60,414 bases of DNA, taken from contig NZ_LLXV01000032.1 in the NCBI RefSeq assembly GCF_001431665.1, positions 1-60,414 on the forward strand, given 5' to 3'. The DNA is from Stenotrophomonas beteli (GTDB taxonomy: Bacteria; Pseudomonadota; Gammaproteobacteria; Xanthomonadales; Xanthomonadaceae). The position numbers and the translations under genes were made by a program. A model generated the notes under the pieces. It worked only from the letters and a program-made list of their open reading frames with translations, was not told the origin of the DNA and did not search any database. Shown here piece after piece: positions 25,900 through 38,462 of the stretch. Position 1 is the first letter of the stretch; every line of letters begins with the position of its first letter.

Positions 25900-26433
25900 T
25901 CATTGATCTTCAAGCGAGAGCGTTGCAGGCCGTTCCAGCCAGCCGCCCGCGCCATCCGGCACCAGTTCGATCAGCTCCACGCGGTCTTCAAAGACCGCCG
26001 TGACCCGCCCGTCGCTCTGCCCCAGGTATCCCCCCGGGCGCACCCGGTAGGTCACCTTGTCCGGCCCCATCACCAGCGCCACGGTACCGCCACCGGTACC
26101 GATGGTACCCACCATGTCCAGTGCATCCAGCGGGAAGCCTTCCAGAGGCTCCTTGCGCCGGTTCGGATCTGGCCGCAATCCGCCATTCCCCTGCTGCGGA
26201 TTGGTCCAGGCATCGGTGAACGGATCACGCATGCCCTGCGCGGAGTACTCAAAGGTTTCGAACTGCTGCATCACCGGCAGCGGCTCCAGCGGCTGCGCCG
26301 GTCGCGCACGCTCGCCTTCCACCCACTTTTCCAGGTTCGGTGCGTCACCGGGCGTGCTGGTCACGCCGCGGCCGCACGCAGCCAGCAGCAGCACTGCCAG
26401 CACCGTCGCACCCCGTACGATCTGTGCGTGCAT
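25900..26433 (-). CDS. pilP: Type IV pilus lipoprotein PilP
   Basis: A 177-residue inner-membrane lipoprotein that links the PilN/PilO complex to the secretin PilQ. The signal sequence ends in the lipobox LAAC with Cys20. A flexible stretch follows, then a compact beta domain (about 90-175: MVGTIGTGGGTVALVMGPDKVTYRVRPGGYLG...). The ATG at 26433 overlaps the pilO stop (TGATG); a GTG immediately upstream (26436) is the alternative start. It lies 21 bases before pilQ. Confidence 0.94.
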   Translation of the reverse strand: MHAQIVRGATVLAVLLLAACGRGVTSTPGDAPNLEKWVEGERARPAQPLEPLPVMQQFETFEYSAQGMRDPFTDAWTNPQQGNGGLRPDPNRRKEPLEGFPLDALDMVGTIGTGGGTVALVMGPDKVTYRVRPGGYLGQSDGRVTAVFEDRVELIELVPDGAGGWLERPATLSLEDQ

Positions 26434-27089
26434 CACTTCTTGCCCTCCTTGCCCGCCTCAGCCGCCTGCTGCGCCTGCACTTCGATCTCATCCAGGTAGC
26501 GGTAGGTCTTGACCGTGCCGGAAAGCTCCAGCGCCCCGCTGCGGATGTTGCCGCCGGTCTTTTCCTTGGGCTTGAGGTTGATGTCATGCATGGTCAGGAT
26601 CACCACCCGCGGCAACGAAGCCACGCCACTGACGAACGCGCCGAACTGGTGGTAACTGCCCACCATGCGCAGCTTGATCGGCTTCTCGGCGTAGAACTCC
26701 TTGATCTGCTCCTGCTCCGGCTCGAACAGTTCGTTGGTCAGGCCGCTGGACAATGCGGTCTGCGAGATGTCGATGATCAGGTCGGGCATTTCGGTCTTGC
26801 TGGGCAGCTGCCGCAGCATCTGCTGCAGCACCTGCTCCATCTGCGCCAGCTGCTGTTTCAGCGGCTCCAGGTTCACCGCACGCTCCTGCTGCTTGGTGAA
26901 CTCGCCGCGCAGCTCCACTTCCGTCGATTCCAGGCTGGCCAGCTCCTCGCGCTTGCCGCTGATCAGCAGCATCCACGCCACGAACATGATCACCAGCGCC
27001 AGCAACGAGCAGAAGACGATCTTGGCCTTCTGCGGCCAGTTGCCGATGTCGTTGAAATCCAGGTTCTTCAGATCGATCTTCTGGCTCAT
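26433..27089 (-). CDS. pilO: Type IV pilus alignment protein PilO
   Basis: A 218-residue inner-membrane protein: a short cytoplasmic N-terminus, one transmembrane helix (about 22-44), a periplasmic coiled coil (about 45-95) and a ferredoxin-like domain (about 100-200). With PilN it forms the periplasmic alignment subcomplex. It ends in a Lys/Glu/Ala-rich tail (about 205-218). Its start overlaps the pilN stop (ATGA), and its stop overlaps the pilP start. Confidence 0.95.
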   Translation of the reverse strand: MSQKIDLKNLDFNDIGNWPQKAKIVFCSLLALVIMFVAWMLLISGKREELASLESTEVELRGEFTKQQERAVNLEPLKQQLAQMEQVLQQMLRQLPSKTEMPDLIIDISQTALSSGLTNELFEPEQEQIKEFYAEKPIKLRMVGSYHQFGAFVSGVASLPRVVILTMHDINLKPKEKTGGNIRSGALELSGTVKTYRYLDEIEVQAQQAAEAGKEGKK

Positions 27090-27978
27090 GCGCGGTCCCC
27101 CGTCAGCGGGGCGTTGAAGGCCTGCGGCGGCTGCGCCAGGCGGCTGCCTTCGGGCTTCGGCGCCGGGGCGGTGGGCGGGTTCGGTTTGGCCGCGGCAGGC
27201 GCCGGGCTCGCAGCAGGTGCCGGAGCGGGAGCCGATGCAGCCGGTGCCGGCTGGCCAGCGGCCGGTGCGGCCGGTGCGGCCGGCGTTGCCGCGTCCGGGC
27301 CGGCGGCGAGCGGCGCCACCGGAGCCGGCGCAGATGCAGGCGCAGGCGCCGCCACCGAGCCATCGGCGTTCAGGCCCGGCGTGGCCGAGGCCTCTTCACT
27401 TTGCGCCGGCAGCTTCACCTTGACCACGAACACATAGGGCAGCGCCTTGATATCGGCAACCGGGCCGGTCTTGCCGTCCTTGTCCTTCTCCGGATCACGC
27501 GCCTCGATGATCGACAGTTCCGGATTGGTCATCCAGCCGGATGTCTCCAGGTTGCGCATGTAGGCCGACACCCGCGCGTTGGACTGGGTGCGCCCTTCCA
27601 GGGTCAGCACGTCGCCTTCCTGCTTCAGTGCGGTCAGCACCACACCATCGGGGATGGTGCGCACCAGCGCGTCGAACAGATGGACCATCTGCGAGCGCTT
27701 GGCCTGCAGTTCCTCGATCACCTTCTTGCGGGCCAGCAGGCGTTCCTTCTGGGCGTCGAGGCGGTCGATCTCCTTGTTCTGCTCCTTGACCTTCTCGATC
27801 TCGGCCTGCAGGTAGGCATTGCGGTCCATCTGGCCGCTGACCTGGCGGTCGTAGTAGAACCAGATCATCAGCGACACCAGCAGGCCGCCGACAGCGGCCA
27901 TGCCCAGCATCGCGTAGAACTCGCGCTGGCGTTGCTTGCGCCGCTCGGCGCGCCAGGGCAATAGATTGATGCGTGCCA

Positions 27979-27979
<1 letters not shown>
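27086..27979 (-). CDS. pilN: Type IV pilus protein PilN with Ala/Pro-rich tail
   Basis: A 297-residue inner-membrane protein. The N-terminus (MARINLLPWR) is the conserved peptide that binds the cytoplasmic PilM. A transmembrane helix (about 23-43), a coiled coil (about 50-95) and a periplasmic domain (about 100-200) follow. The last 95 or so residues are almost entirely Ala and Pro with a few Gly, Lys and Gln. Typical PilN proteins are near 200 residues, so this tail is an extension; it may span periplasm or peptidoglycan, or reflect local expansion of GC-rich codons. It overlaps pilM by one base (TGATG). Confidence 0.94.
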
Positions 27980-31792
<3,813 letters not shown>

Positions 31793-31890
31793 AGGATCAA
31801 CGGCACCCGCTTGCTCGCCTCCGTGAAATACCCACGCAGATGTCACATCCGTGCGCTAGTCTGTAGCCAGGTCGCAACAGGAGTCATCGC

Positions 31891-32535
31891 ATGCATCGCG
31901 CACGCCAGCATGCTGCCAGCCAGACCCGCGAGCGGCGCCACCGCCTCGCACATGAAGCCGCCCGCCTGATGGCCGAAGGCGGCATCCGCGACTACCACCA
32001 GGCCAAGTTGAAGGCTGCCAGCCGGCTTGGCATCCACGACGATGCCTCCCTGCCGCGCAACACCGAGATCGAAGACGCCCTGCGCGAATACCAGCGGCTG
32101 TTCGCGGGCCCCCAGCATGGCAGCGAGCTGCAGCGCCGCCGCGAGGCCGCGATGCGTGCATTGGAGTTCCTGCACGGCTTCGCCCCGCGCCTGGCCGGCC
32201 CGGTACTGGACGGCACCGCCGACGCCAACAGCCCCGTGCAGCTGCACCTGCACAGCGATGACCCTGAAGCCGTGCACCGCTTCCTGGACGAGCACGGCAT
32301 CCCTGCCGAATCGCGGGTGCGGCGGCTGCGCATGGACCGCGAGCGCAGCCTCGACGTACCGGTGTGGGTGTTCAGTGCCGAAGAGCTGACCTTCGATCTG
32401 GCCGTACTGCCGTATGACGCCCTGCGCCAGGCGCCCTTATCGCCGGTGGACGAGAAGCCGATGCGCCGCGCGTCCGCCGCCCAGCTGCGGCAGGTGTTGG
32501 CCGACGCCGAGATCACCGCGTACATCGGGGGATGA
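31891..32535 (+). CDS. Conserved hypothetical protein
   Basis: A 214-residue soluble protein I cannot assign. The N-terminal third is basic and helical, with many Arg, His and Ala residues (ASQTRERRHRLAHEAARLMA) and segments ending in HGFAPRLAGPVLDGTAD. The central part reads SPVQLHLHSDDPEAVHRFLDEHGIP, and the C-terminal half alternates strands and helices (PVWVFSAEELTFDLAVLPYDALRQAP). The pattern of a buried acidic strand (LHLHSDD) could fit a nucleotidyltransferase-like fold, but the family's GS motif is not seen. A Shine-Dalgarno AGGAG lies 10 bases upstream. It is monocistronic, bounded by SMAG repeats upstream and a hairpin downstream. Confidence 0.8.
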   Translation: MHRARQHAASQTRERRHRLAHEAARLMAEGGIRDYHQAKLKAASRLGIHDDASLPRNTEIEDALREYQRLFAGPQHGSELQRRREAAMRALEFLHGFAPRLAGPVLDGTADANSPVQLHLHSDDPEAVHRFLDEHGIPAESRVRRLRMDRERSLDVPVWVFSAEELTFDLAVLPYDALRQAPLSPVDEKPMRRASAAQLRQVLADAEITAYIGG

Positions 32536-32539
32536 CACC

Positions 32540-32560
32540 GCGCCGGGCACGGCCCGGCGC
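32540..32560. terminator. GC-rich hairpin between convergent genes
   Basis: A perfect 9-base-pair stem GCGCCGGGC-ACG-GCCCGGCGC starts 4 bases after the stop of the + gene and ends 11 bases before the end of the convergent - gene. It has no T tract; it could be a degenerate SMAG copy doing duty as a bidirectional terminator. Confidence 0.45.
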
Positions 32561-32571
32561 CATGCACCGCG

Positions 32572-33315
32572 CTACCAGAGCAGGGGCGGTTCCAGCGCGT
32601 CGCCGTGCAGAACACGCGCCAGCCATGGTGCCGCTGCGCGATGTGGATATTCCAGCATCATCCGCGCGTGCATCCCTTGCAGCTCGCCCAGCAGCCAGAG
32701 CTGGTCATGGGTATCACCGAACCCATCGGACCACGCGCTGCGCACGCGCAGCCGTTCGCCACCGCTGAGGTCGGGCATCCTATCCAGCGGCACCTCCAGG
32801 ATCGCCTGCAGGCCAAGAGTGATCGCCCTGTTCTCCGCCTCGGCCCGGTGCAGCAGTTCCAGGTGATGCAGCACCCGGTTGCAGTCATAAGGGAAGCAGC
32901 CGCCCGTCGCATCGATGTACTCGGCGATATCCGCGAGCAGGTGGGCCTTCAGTCTCCAGACCACCTCGCTCTGCAGCACCTGGCGTACCCGCATCGTGCG
33001 CAGCGTGCCGTCGCGCACTTCTTCCGGCGTCGCGAACGGTTCGCCGCCCCTGCCATTGCCATGGCGGACCAGCACGATGCGATGGATCGCCTCGCGCGAA
33101 ATACTCTCCACACGCACGGCCACCGCATCCGGATGTACCCGTGGCGGTGGCAAGCCGACCACCCGTGCGTAATACCAGAGCACCAGCACCACGCCGGCCA
33201 GGCACGACGCGCTCAACAGCGACCATCGATCCAGATGCCGCGTGTAGTAGCGATAGCGCGCACGCCACAGGTAGTAGCTGCGGTAGCTGATGAAGCGGCT
33301 CATGAACCGGTACAT
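32572..33315 (-). CDS. Uncharacterised single-helix membrane protein beside the trimeric adhesin
   Basis: A 247-residue protein of unknown family. The N-terminus is rich in Tyr, Arg and Phe (SRFISYRSYYLWRARYRYYT), followed by one transmembrane helix (about 34-53, LLSASCLAGVVLVLWYYARVV). A helical domain of some 190 residues follows, with two Cys close together (ATGGCFPYDCNRVLHHLE). The ATG at 33315 is chosen because GAGGAG lies 6 bases upstream; an in-frame ATG six bases earlier overlaps that site. It begins 69 bases after the stop of the giant adhesin gene in the same direction. An accessory role in adhesin export or folding is a guess from position only. Confidence 0.75.
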   Translation of the reverse strand: MYRFMSRFISYRSYYLWRARYRYYTRHLDRWSLLSASCLAGVVLVLWYYARVVGLPPPRVHPDAVAVRVESISREAIHRIVLVRHGNGRGGEPFATPEEVRDGTLRTMRVRQVLQSEVVWRLKAHLLADIAEYIDATGGCFPYDCNRVLHHLELLHRAEAENRAITLGLQAILEVPLDRMPDLSGGERLRVRSAWSDGFGDTHDQLWLLGELQGMHARMMLEYPHRAAAPWLARVLHGDALEPPLLW

Positions 33316-33384
33316 TGCCATCTCCTCGGCAAGGACCCCGGCGCGGCGGGGTTCATTACGCGCACCACGCCGGGGCTGCATGGC

Positions 33385-36300
33385 TTACCAGCCGATGCCC
33401 ACGCCGACGCCCATGCTGCGCTCACCGCTGTTGGTGAACGCACCATTGAGGCTGAAAGTGGCCGAGCCCTTTTCGTTGAGCACGCGCTGGTAGCCCACCG
33501 CCATCGCCGACTCACCCTCGCTGTAGCCCACGCCCGCACCCAGGCGGTTGTAGGTGGCCAGACCGGCAGTGTTCATTGCCATCGCACTCTGCGCACTGCT
33601 CATCGCCGCCATGCGGTTGAAGCGCTTGTCCATCTTGTCCAGGCGGCGCTCGAAATTGCTGATTGCACCGTCGGTGTACTCGTTGGCGCGTGCCAGCATC
33701 TTCTCCAGCTCAGCGGTGTCGACCTGCGGCTTGGGCGTGTCGTCCTGCTTCGACTTCGGCTGCGGCGTGGGCTTGTCACCTTCACCGGTAGAAGCGATCT
33801 GCGGCGGACCGCTGGTTTCCGGCGTCGGCGCGATCTCTTCGGTGGACGGCGAAGGCGTGGATGCCGTCGACATGGCGCGGGCCTGCGGATGATCGTCGAT
33901 ACGCTGCTCCAGCCCATCCATGCGGCCGTTGAGCTGCTGCTGCATCGAATGCAGCTGGCCGCCATTGACCGCATCGCGGCTGCCGGCCGCGATCAGGCCG
34001 TTGGCCACATTGGAGATGACCATGCCGTTGGCACCGGCCAGGGTGAGCTGGTGGATACCGTCTGCGCGGACCGAGGGGCGTTCCTGGAACACGGAGCGGA
34101 GCTGGGATTCGACCTGGTTCACGCGCGAGGTGGTGCTGACGACTGCACCGTCGAGCGCTTCCAATGCACCATTGAGCGTGGATTGGGACTGGCCCTGCAC
34201 GTTGAAGCTGGGGCCGACGATGTTGCCATTGGCATCGACTTCGCCGCCGAGAGCGGACAGGGCACCGCGCAGCTGGCCGACGGTGGCAGCGTTGTGGTTG
34301 GCGGTGCCGTTGGCGATGTTTACGAGACGACGCTTCATCTCACCATTACCGAACGATGCAACTGCTACCTCGGTCGCATACGAGCCGAACCCAAGCGCCA
34401 TCGAACCGTCGGCACCATTCCGAACCCTCGCACCGATGCCGAGAGCGATCCCACCAATTGCGGTTCCACCATCATACGTTCCGACTTCCGCGCCCGTCCC
34501 AATGGCAATGCTGAAGTCGGAACCATTGAAGACGGTCGATCCCCGCCCAAGTGCCACCGAGTTCACCCCCAACGCAAGAGAGCGTGACCCAATCGCAGTT
34601 CCCCCTTCGGTGCCCGCCTTTGCAAGGATGCCAAGCGCGACCCCGGCTCGGCCGGCCTCCGCGCGGCCAGTCGTGGGACCTGTACCCACACTGAGAAACT
34701 GACCAGCATCTTCCAGTGCATCGAGTCGACCATTGGTCTCATAGAGCTGACTTCCGCGCACAACATCCGAGCTATCAGCCGACAACTTCGCCTCGCCCAC
34801 GCCAGTCAAACGTGCACCGCCGTAGTCGATGACGCTCGCATCCAATCCACGCATGGCCTGCTCGCCCATCTCCCGCTTCTTGCGCATCGCCTCCAGATCG
34901 TTTCGATTCTGCGAGATCTTCTGCTCGGCAGCGTACAACTGACTGCCGGTCACGGCATCACGGCTTCCTGGCGCCACTCGTCCGTCAGCCAGGTTGGTCA
35001 GCACCATGCCATTCACGCCATTCAGCGCGATCTGGTTCATGCCGTCGGTGCGGGCCGAAGGTGAATCCTGGAAGATCGAACCCAGCTGGCCTTCCACCTT
35101 GTCCGCGCGACGGCCTGCGGTGATGACAGCGCCATCAAGTGCCATCAGCGCGTCCTCGACGGTGTGCTGCGCTCCGCCCTGCATCGCGTAGGTCGGCGCG
35201 ACGATGTTGCCGCTGGCGTCCATACCCGCACTGCCGCCGAGGGTGGCGAGCGAATCCTTGAGCTGAGAGACGGTGGTGGCGTTGTGGTCGGCGGTGCCTC
35301 GGGCGATGTTCACCAGACGACGATAAGTAGTCGCACTTCCAAAGGAAGCCACTCCGGCCTCATTCGCCTGAGAGCCTTCGCCGAGTGCCAGCGCACCATC
35401 CGCTCCTTCACCCACCTTTGCTCCAGCACCGATTGCAACACCTCCCCGTGCGCCGCTTCCCGCAATGCCAACCTCCGCTCCAGCACCTAGTGCAAATCCA
35501 CTATCAGAATCCTCATGCACAACTGACGCACGGCCAATGGCCACGGAGTTTTTACCGAGTGCCTTCGCATGTGTACCCACTGCTGTTCCCCCATCGTTGC
35601 CGGTCTTGGCTGAGTTACCTACAGCGACTCCTACCGGCCCCGCCTCGGCACGCTCGCTAGCAGGCGCCGTGCCAATGCTCAGAAACTGAGTTGTATCTTC
35701 CAGGGCTGCGATCCGAGCATTACTTGAGTACAGCTGCCTCCCAGACACAGCTTCGGCACTACTGCCACTCAGGGCTCCATCCGCCACACCACTGATCTTC
35801 CGGTTGGCATTTGCACTATTACGCACATTCAGGGTCGTACCGCTGTTTTTCTCTCCCAAACGCACATCGCCAGACGCGGAAACCTGTGCCACCAGCCCGC
35901 CCAGCGCCGCTGTTTCGGCCAGCGCCTTGGTCGCATCCTTCTTTGCCACGGCAGCATCTGCACCCGCAGACTTGGCCATCCCCTCCACCGTCGTCACCTT
36001 GTCATTGGTGGCATTGAGCTGCCTGCCATTCACGGCTTCATAGCTGCTGGCGCTGACCACGCCATCGGCCACGCCGGTCAGCTTACGGTTCGCATTCGCG
36101 CTATTGCGCACATCCAGTACGGTGCCGCTGTTCTTCTCACCCAGGCGGACAGCCTCCGTGGCCGAAACCTGCCCGACCAGCCCACCCAGAACGGTAGCTT
36201 CAGTCAAGGCCTTGCTGGCATCAACCTGTGCGGCATTGGCCGTTGCCTGCGCGCCGTTCGCAGCATTCTGTGCAGTCGTTACCCGGCCGTTGGTTTCATT

Positions 36301-38400
36301 CAACTGCTTGCCCGTAATGGCCTCGGTACTGCTGCTGCTGACAGCGCCATCCGCCAGGTTGACGATCTTGCGCTTGATACTGGAGCTGCCGACCGAGACC
36401 TGATTGATGCCGGTGGTCTGCGAGCCATTGCCCAGAGCGATACTTCCCGTGTGCGATGCCAGGGCGCGGTCGCCCAACGCAATGGCACTTTCGGCACCCG
36501 CCTTTGCAAGATTGCCAAGCGCCGTCGAGTACAGACCGGATGCGGCGGCCTCCCGGCCAACGGCGACGGCCTGATTGCCGCTCGCATCTGCCTTGTAACC
36601 CAGCGCGGCGGCATGGGTTGCCGCGGCCGTTGCATCATTGCCCACGGCCACGGCGCGGTCGCCCACTGCCGAAGCACGCAGGCCTGCCGCCACCGCGCCG
36701 TTGCCACTACGCGTTGCAGCACCAAGAGCAACTGCACCCGTGGCAGCGCTCTTGTCACCATCGGCATCCACACCGGCGCGAGCATCTGCGCCAACTGCGA
36801 TGCTGTTGGAGTTGTAAGCCTTCGCCGAGCGCCCCATCGCTGCACTCGCAGCGCTTCCGCTTCCCTCCGCTTCTGCCATCAGCCCGATGGCCGGGGCGGA
36901 TGCGTTCAGGCGCGCGGTTGCCGCGTCTGCGACGCGCTGTGCATCTGCCAGCTTGGTGTTGGTGGCATTCAACTGTTTACCGGACACAGCCTCCGTGCTG
37001 GTCGCGCTCAGCGTGGCATCCGCCACGCCCGTGATCCTGCGATTGGCGCTGGCGCTGTTGCGGACGTCCAGTACGGTGCCGCTGTTGCTTGCACCTACAC
37101 GAACGTTCCCCGAGGCAGACGTCTGGCTCAGAAGACCGGAAAGCACATTGGCTTTTGCCAACGCGCTGTCGGCATTGGTCTTGGCGGAGTCGGCAACAGA
37201 ACGCGTAGCCGTGACATTGCTGTTGGTAGCGTTCAGCTGTTTGCCTGACACAACGTCCGTGCTGGTCGTACTCAGCGTGGCGTCTGCCACGCCCGTGATC
37301 CTGCGATTGGCACTGACGCTGTTACGGACGTCCAGTACGGTACCGCTATTGCTTGCACCTACACGGACGCTCCCCGAGGCAGACGTCTGGCCCATAAGGC
37401 CGGAGAGCGTATTGGCTTTTGCCAGCGCGCTCTCGGCATTGGTTTTGGCAGAGTCAGCGACGGACCGGGCAGCGGTGACATTGCTGTTGGTGGCATGGAG
37501 CTGCTTTCCGGTAACGGCATCCGTGCTGCTGGCGCTCAATCGCGCATCGCCCACATTGGTCACTCGCCGCTTCGTCGATGAGCTGCCAACGGACACCGAA
37601 TTGCTTTCCGTTGCTTCGGAAAATGCTCCGATGGCAACCGAGCCATTGGCGCTCGCCATGGCATGATGCCCCAGCGCAACTCCGCTGTACTCTGCGTGTG
37701 AGTTCCCTCCCAACGCGATCGCTCCCGAATAACCCGCAGTCCCAGCAAATGCATTTCCACCGATGGCGATTCGGGAAACGCCCGCCGAACTTTCCACGGT
37801 CTTGGCACCGCTGCCCACCGCAATGGAGTTGCTCGAGTATGCCCTGGCGTCCTGTCCCAGTACCGTCGCGCCAATCCCCGACGCGATCGAGCCGGCACCT
37901 ACGACTGTCGAGTATCCGCTCTTGCCCTCAGACCCGTATCCAACGACGACGCTCCTGTCGCCGCGCGCGATCGATGAATTTCCTACAAGCACACTTCCGA
38001 GCCCCGACAGCGATGATCCGGTGCCGTAGACCACGGACCCCCAGCCACTGATGCTGGAGCGTGAACCCAGGATCATCTGCATATCACCGCTGATCGTGGA
38101 ATTCCGATACTGGGTGTCATTTACCAGAGCCACCTGCCTGTGCTCAGCATTTACCTGGTTCGCAAACAATGAAGAGTGCAACAGATAAGGCACCGGCAGT
38201 TGACTGGAATCCGCGCCTTCCCGCTCGCGCTCAACCGCTTCATCTGAAGGCTCATGCGCTGCGGCAGGTAGGCCCACCAGTGCAGCCACCAGCAATAGTG
38301 CCCTGCCTCCACCGGACTTCCCTCGCGGACTGCTCAACTCACTGCCGACCACCCAGCACTGCTTGGCGGCACTCCAGATACGACGATAGATGTGGTTCAT
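33385..38400 (-). CDS. Trimeric autotransporter adhesin (YadA/Hia family)
   Basis: A 1671-residue type V secreted adhesin. It opens with an ESPR-type extended signal peptide (MNHIYRRIWSAAKQCWVV, then a hydrophobic core cleaved near AAAH, about residue 51). Several head modules of 14-residue left-handed repeats follow (SIAVGSGAK, AIALGGNSH, SVAIGAF), each joined through neck units (VTNVGDARLS..., GVADATLS...GKQLNATN) to coiled-coil stalk. Two adjacent 88-residue units are nearly identical. Before the anchor comes an unusual Pro/Thr/Lys-rich segment (about 1505-1560). The last 70 residues are the YadA membrane anchor, ending in VGVGIGW. Head regions are locally lower in GC than neighbours, suggesting recombination. 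It follows the class 5 pilus genes, past a hairpin. Confidence 0.95.
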   Translation of the reverse strand: MNHIYRRIWSAAKQCWVVGSELSSPRGKSGGGRALLLVAALVGLPAAAHEPSDEAVEREREGADSSQLPVPYLLHSSLFANQVNAEHRQVALVNDTQYRNSTISGDMQMILGSRSSISGWGSVVYGTGSSLSGLGSVLVGNSSIARGDRSVVVGYGSEGKSGYSTVVGAGSIASGIGATVLGQDARAYSSNSIAVGSGAKTVESSAGVSRIAIGGNAFAGTAGYSGAIALGGNSHAEYSGVALGHHAMASANGSVAIGAFSEATESNSVSVGSSSTKRRVTNVGDARLSASSTDAVTGKQLHATNSNVTAARSVADSAKTNAESALAKANTLSGLMGQTSASGSVRVGASNSGTVLDVRNSVSANRRITGVADATLSTTSTDVVSGKQLNATNSNVTATRSVADSAKTNADSALAKANVLSGLLSQTSASGNVRVGASNSGTVLDVRNSASANRRITGVADATLSATSTEAVSGKQLNATNTKLADAQRVADAATARLNASAPAIGLMAEAEGSGSAASAAMGRSAKAYNSNSIAVGADARAGVDADGDKSAATGAVALGAATRSGNGAVAAGLRASAVGDRAVAVGNDATAAATHAAALGYKADASGNQAVAVGREAAASGLYSTALGNLAKAGAESAIALGDRALASHTGSIALGNGSQTTGINQVSVGSSSIKRKIVNLADGAVSSSSTEAITGKQLNETNGRVTTAQNAANGAQATANAAQVDASKALTEATVLGGLVGQVSATEAVRLGEKNSGTVLDVRNSANANRKLTGVADGVVSASSYEAVNGRQLNATNDKVTTVEGMAKSAGADAAVAKKDATKALAETAALGGLVAQVSASGDVRLGEKNSGTTLNVRNSANANRKISGVADGALSGSSAEAVSGRQLYSSNARIAALEDTTQFLSIGTAPASERAEAGPVGVAVGNSAKTGNDGGTAVGTHAKALGKNSVAIGRASVVHEDSDSGFALGAGAEVGIAGSGARGGVAIGAGAKVGEGADGALALGEGSQANEAGVASFGSATTYRRLVNIARGTADHNATTVSQLKDSLATLGGSAGMDASGNIVAPTYAMQGGAQHTVEDALMALDGAVITAGRRADKVEGQLGSIFQDSPSARTDGMNQIALNGVNGMVLTNLADGRVAPGSRDAVTGSQLYAAEQKISQNRNDLEAMRKKREMGEQAMRGLDASVIDYGGARLTGVGEAKLSADSSDVVRGSQLYETNGRLDALEDAGQFLSVGTGPTTGRAEAGRAGVALGILAKAGTEGGTAIGSRSLALGVNSVALGRGSTVFNGSDFSIAIGTGAEVGTYDGGTAIGGIALGIGARVRNGADGSMALGFGSYATEVAVASFGNGEMKRRLVNIANGTANHNAATVGQLRGALSALGGEVDANGNIVGPSFNVQGQSQSTLNGALEALDGAVVSTTSRVNQVESQLRSVFQERPSVRADGIHQLTLAGANGMVISNVANGLIAAGSRDAVNGGQLHSMQQQLNGRMDGLEQRIDDHPQARAMSTASTPSPSTEEIAPTPETSGPPQIASTGEGDKPTPQPKSKQDDTPKPQVDTAELEKMLARANEYTDGAISNFERRLDKMDKRFNRMAAMSSAQSAMAMNTAGLATYNRLGAGVGYSEGESAMAVGYQRVLNEKGSATFSLNGAFTNSGERSMGVGVGIGW
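36947..37474 (-). repeat. Tandem 264-base repeats inside the adhesin gene
   Basis: Two in-frame copies with a 264-base (88-codon) period, for example GTCCAGTACGG at 37066 and 37330 and GTGACATTGCTGTTGG at 37211 and 37475. Each encodes a stalk stretch plus a VLDVRNS...ANRRITGVADATLS neck. Such repeats allow length change by recombination. Related but more diverged units lie at about 35740-36290. Confidence 0.8.
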
Positions 38401-38423
38401 GCTCTCTTCCTTAACAGGACATC

Positions 38424-38454
38424 GAAAATGAGGCCCCGCGAACAGCGCGGGGCC
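38424..38454 (-). terminator. Terminator/attenuator between pilus chaperone and adhesin genes
   Basis: A perfect 9-base-pair stem (GGCCCCGCG / CGCGGGGCC, 5-base loop) followed by TCATTTTC on the - strand, in the 62-base gap between the two genes. It should end most pilus transcripts, with the adhesin expressed by read-through or from a promoter inside the chaperone gene. Confidence 0.7.
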
Positions 38455-38462
38455 AGGAACGA

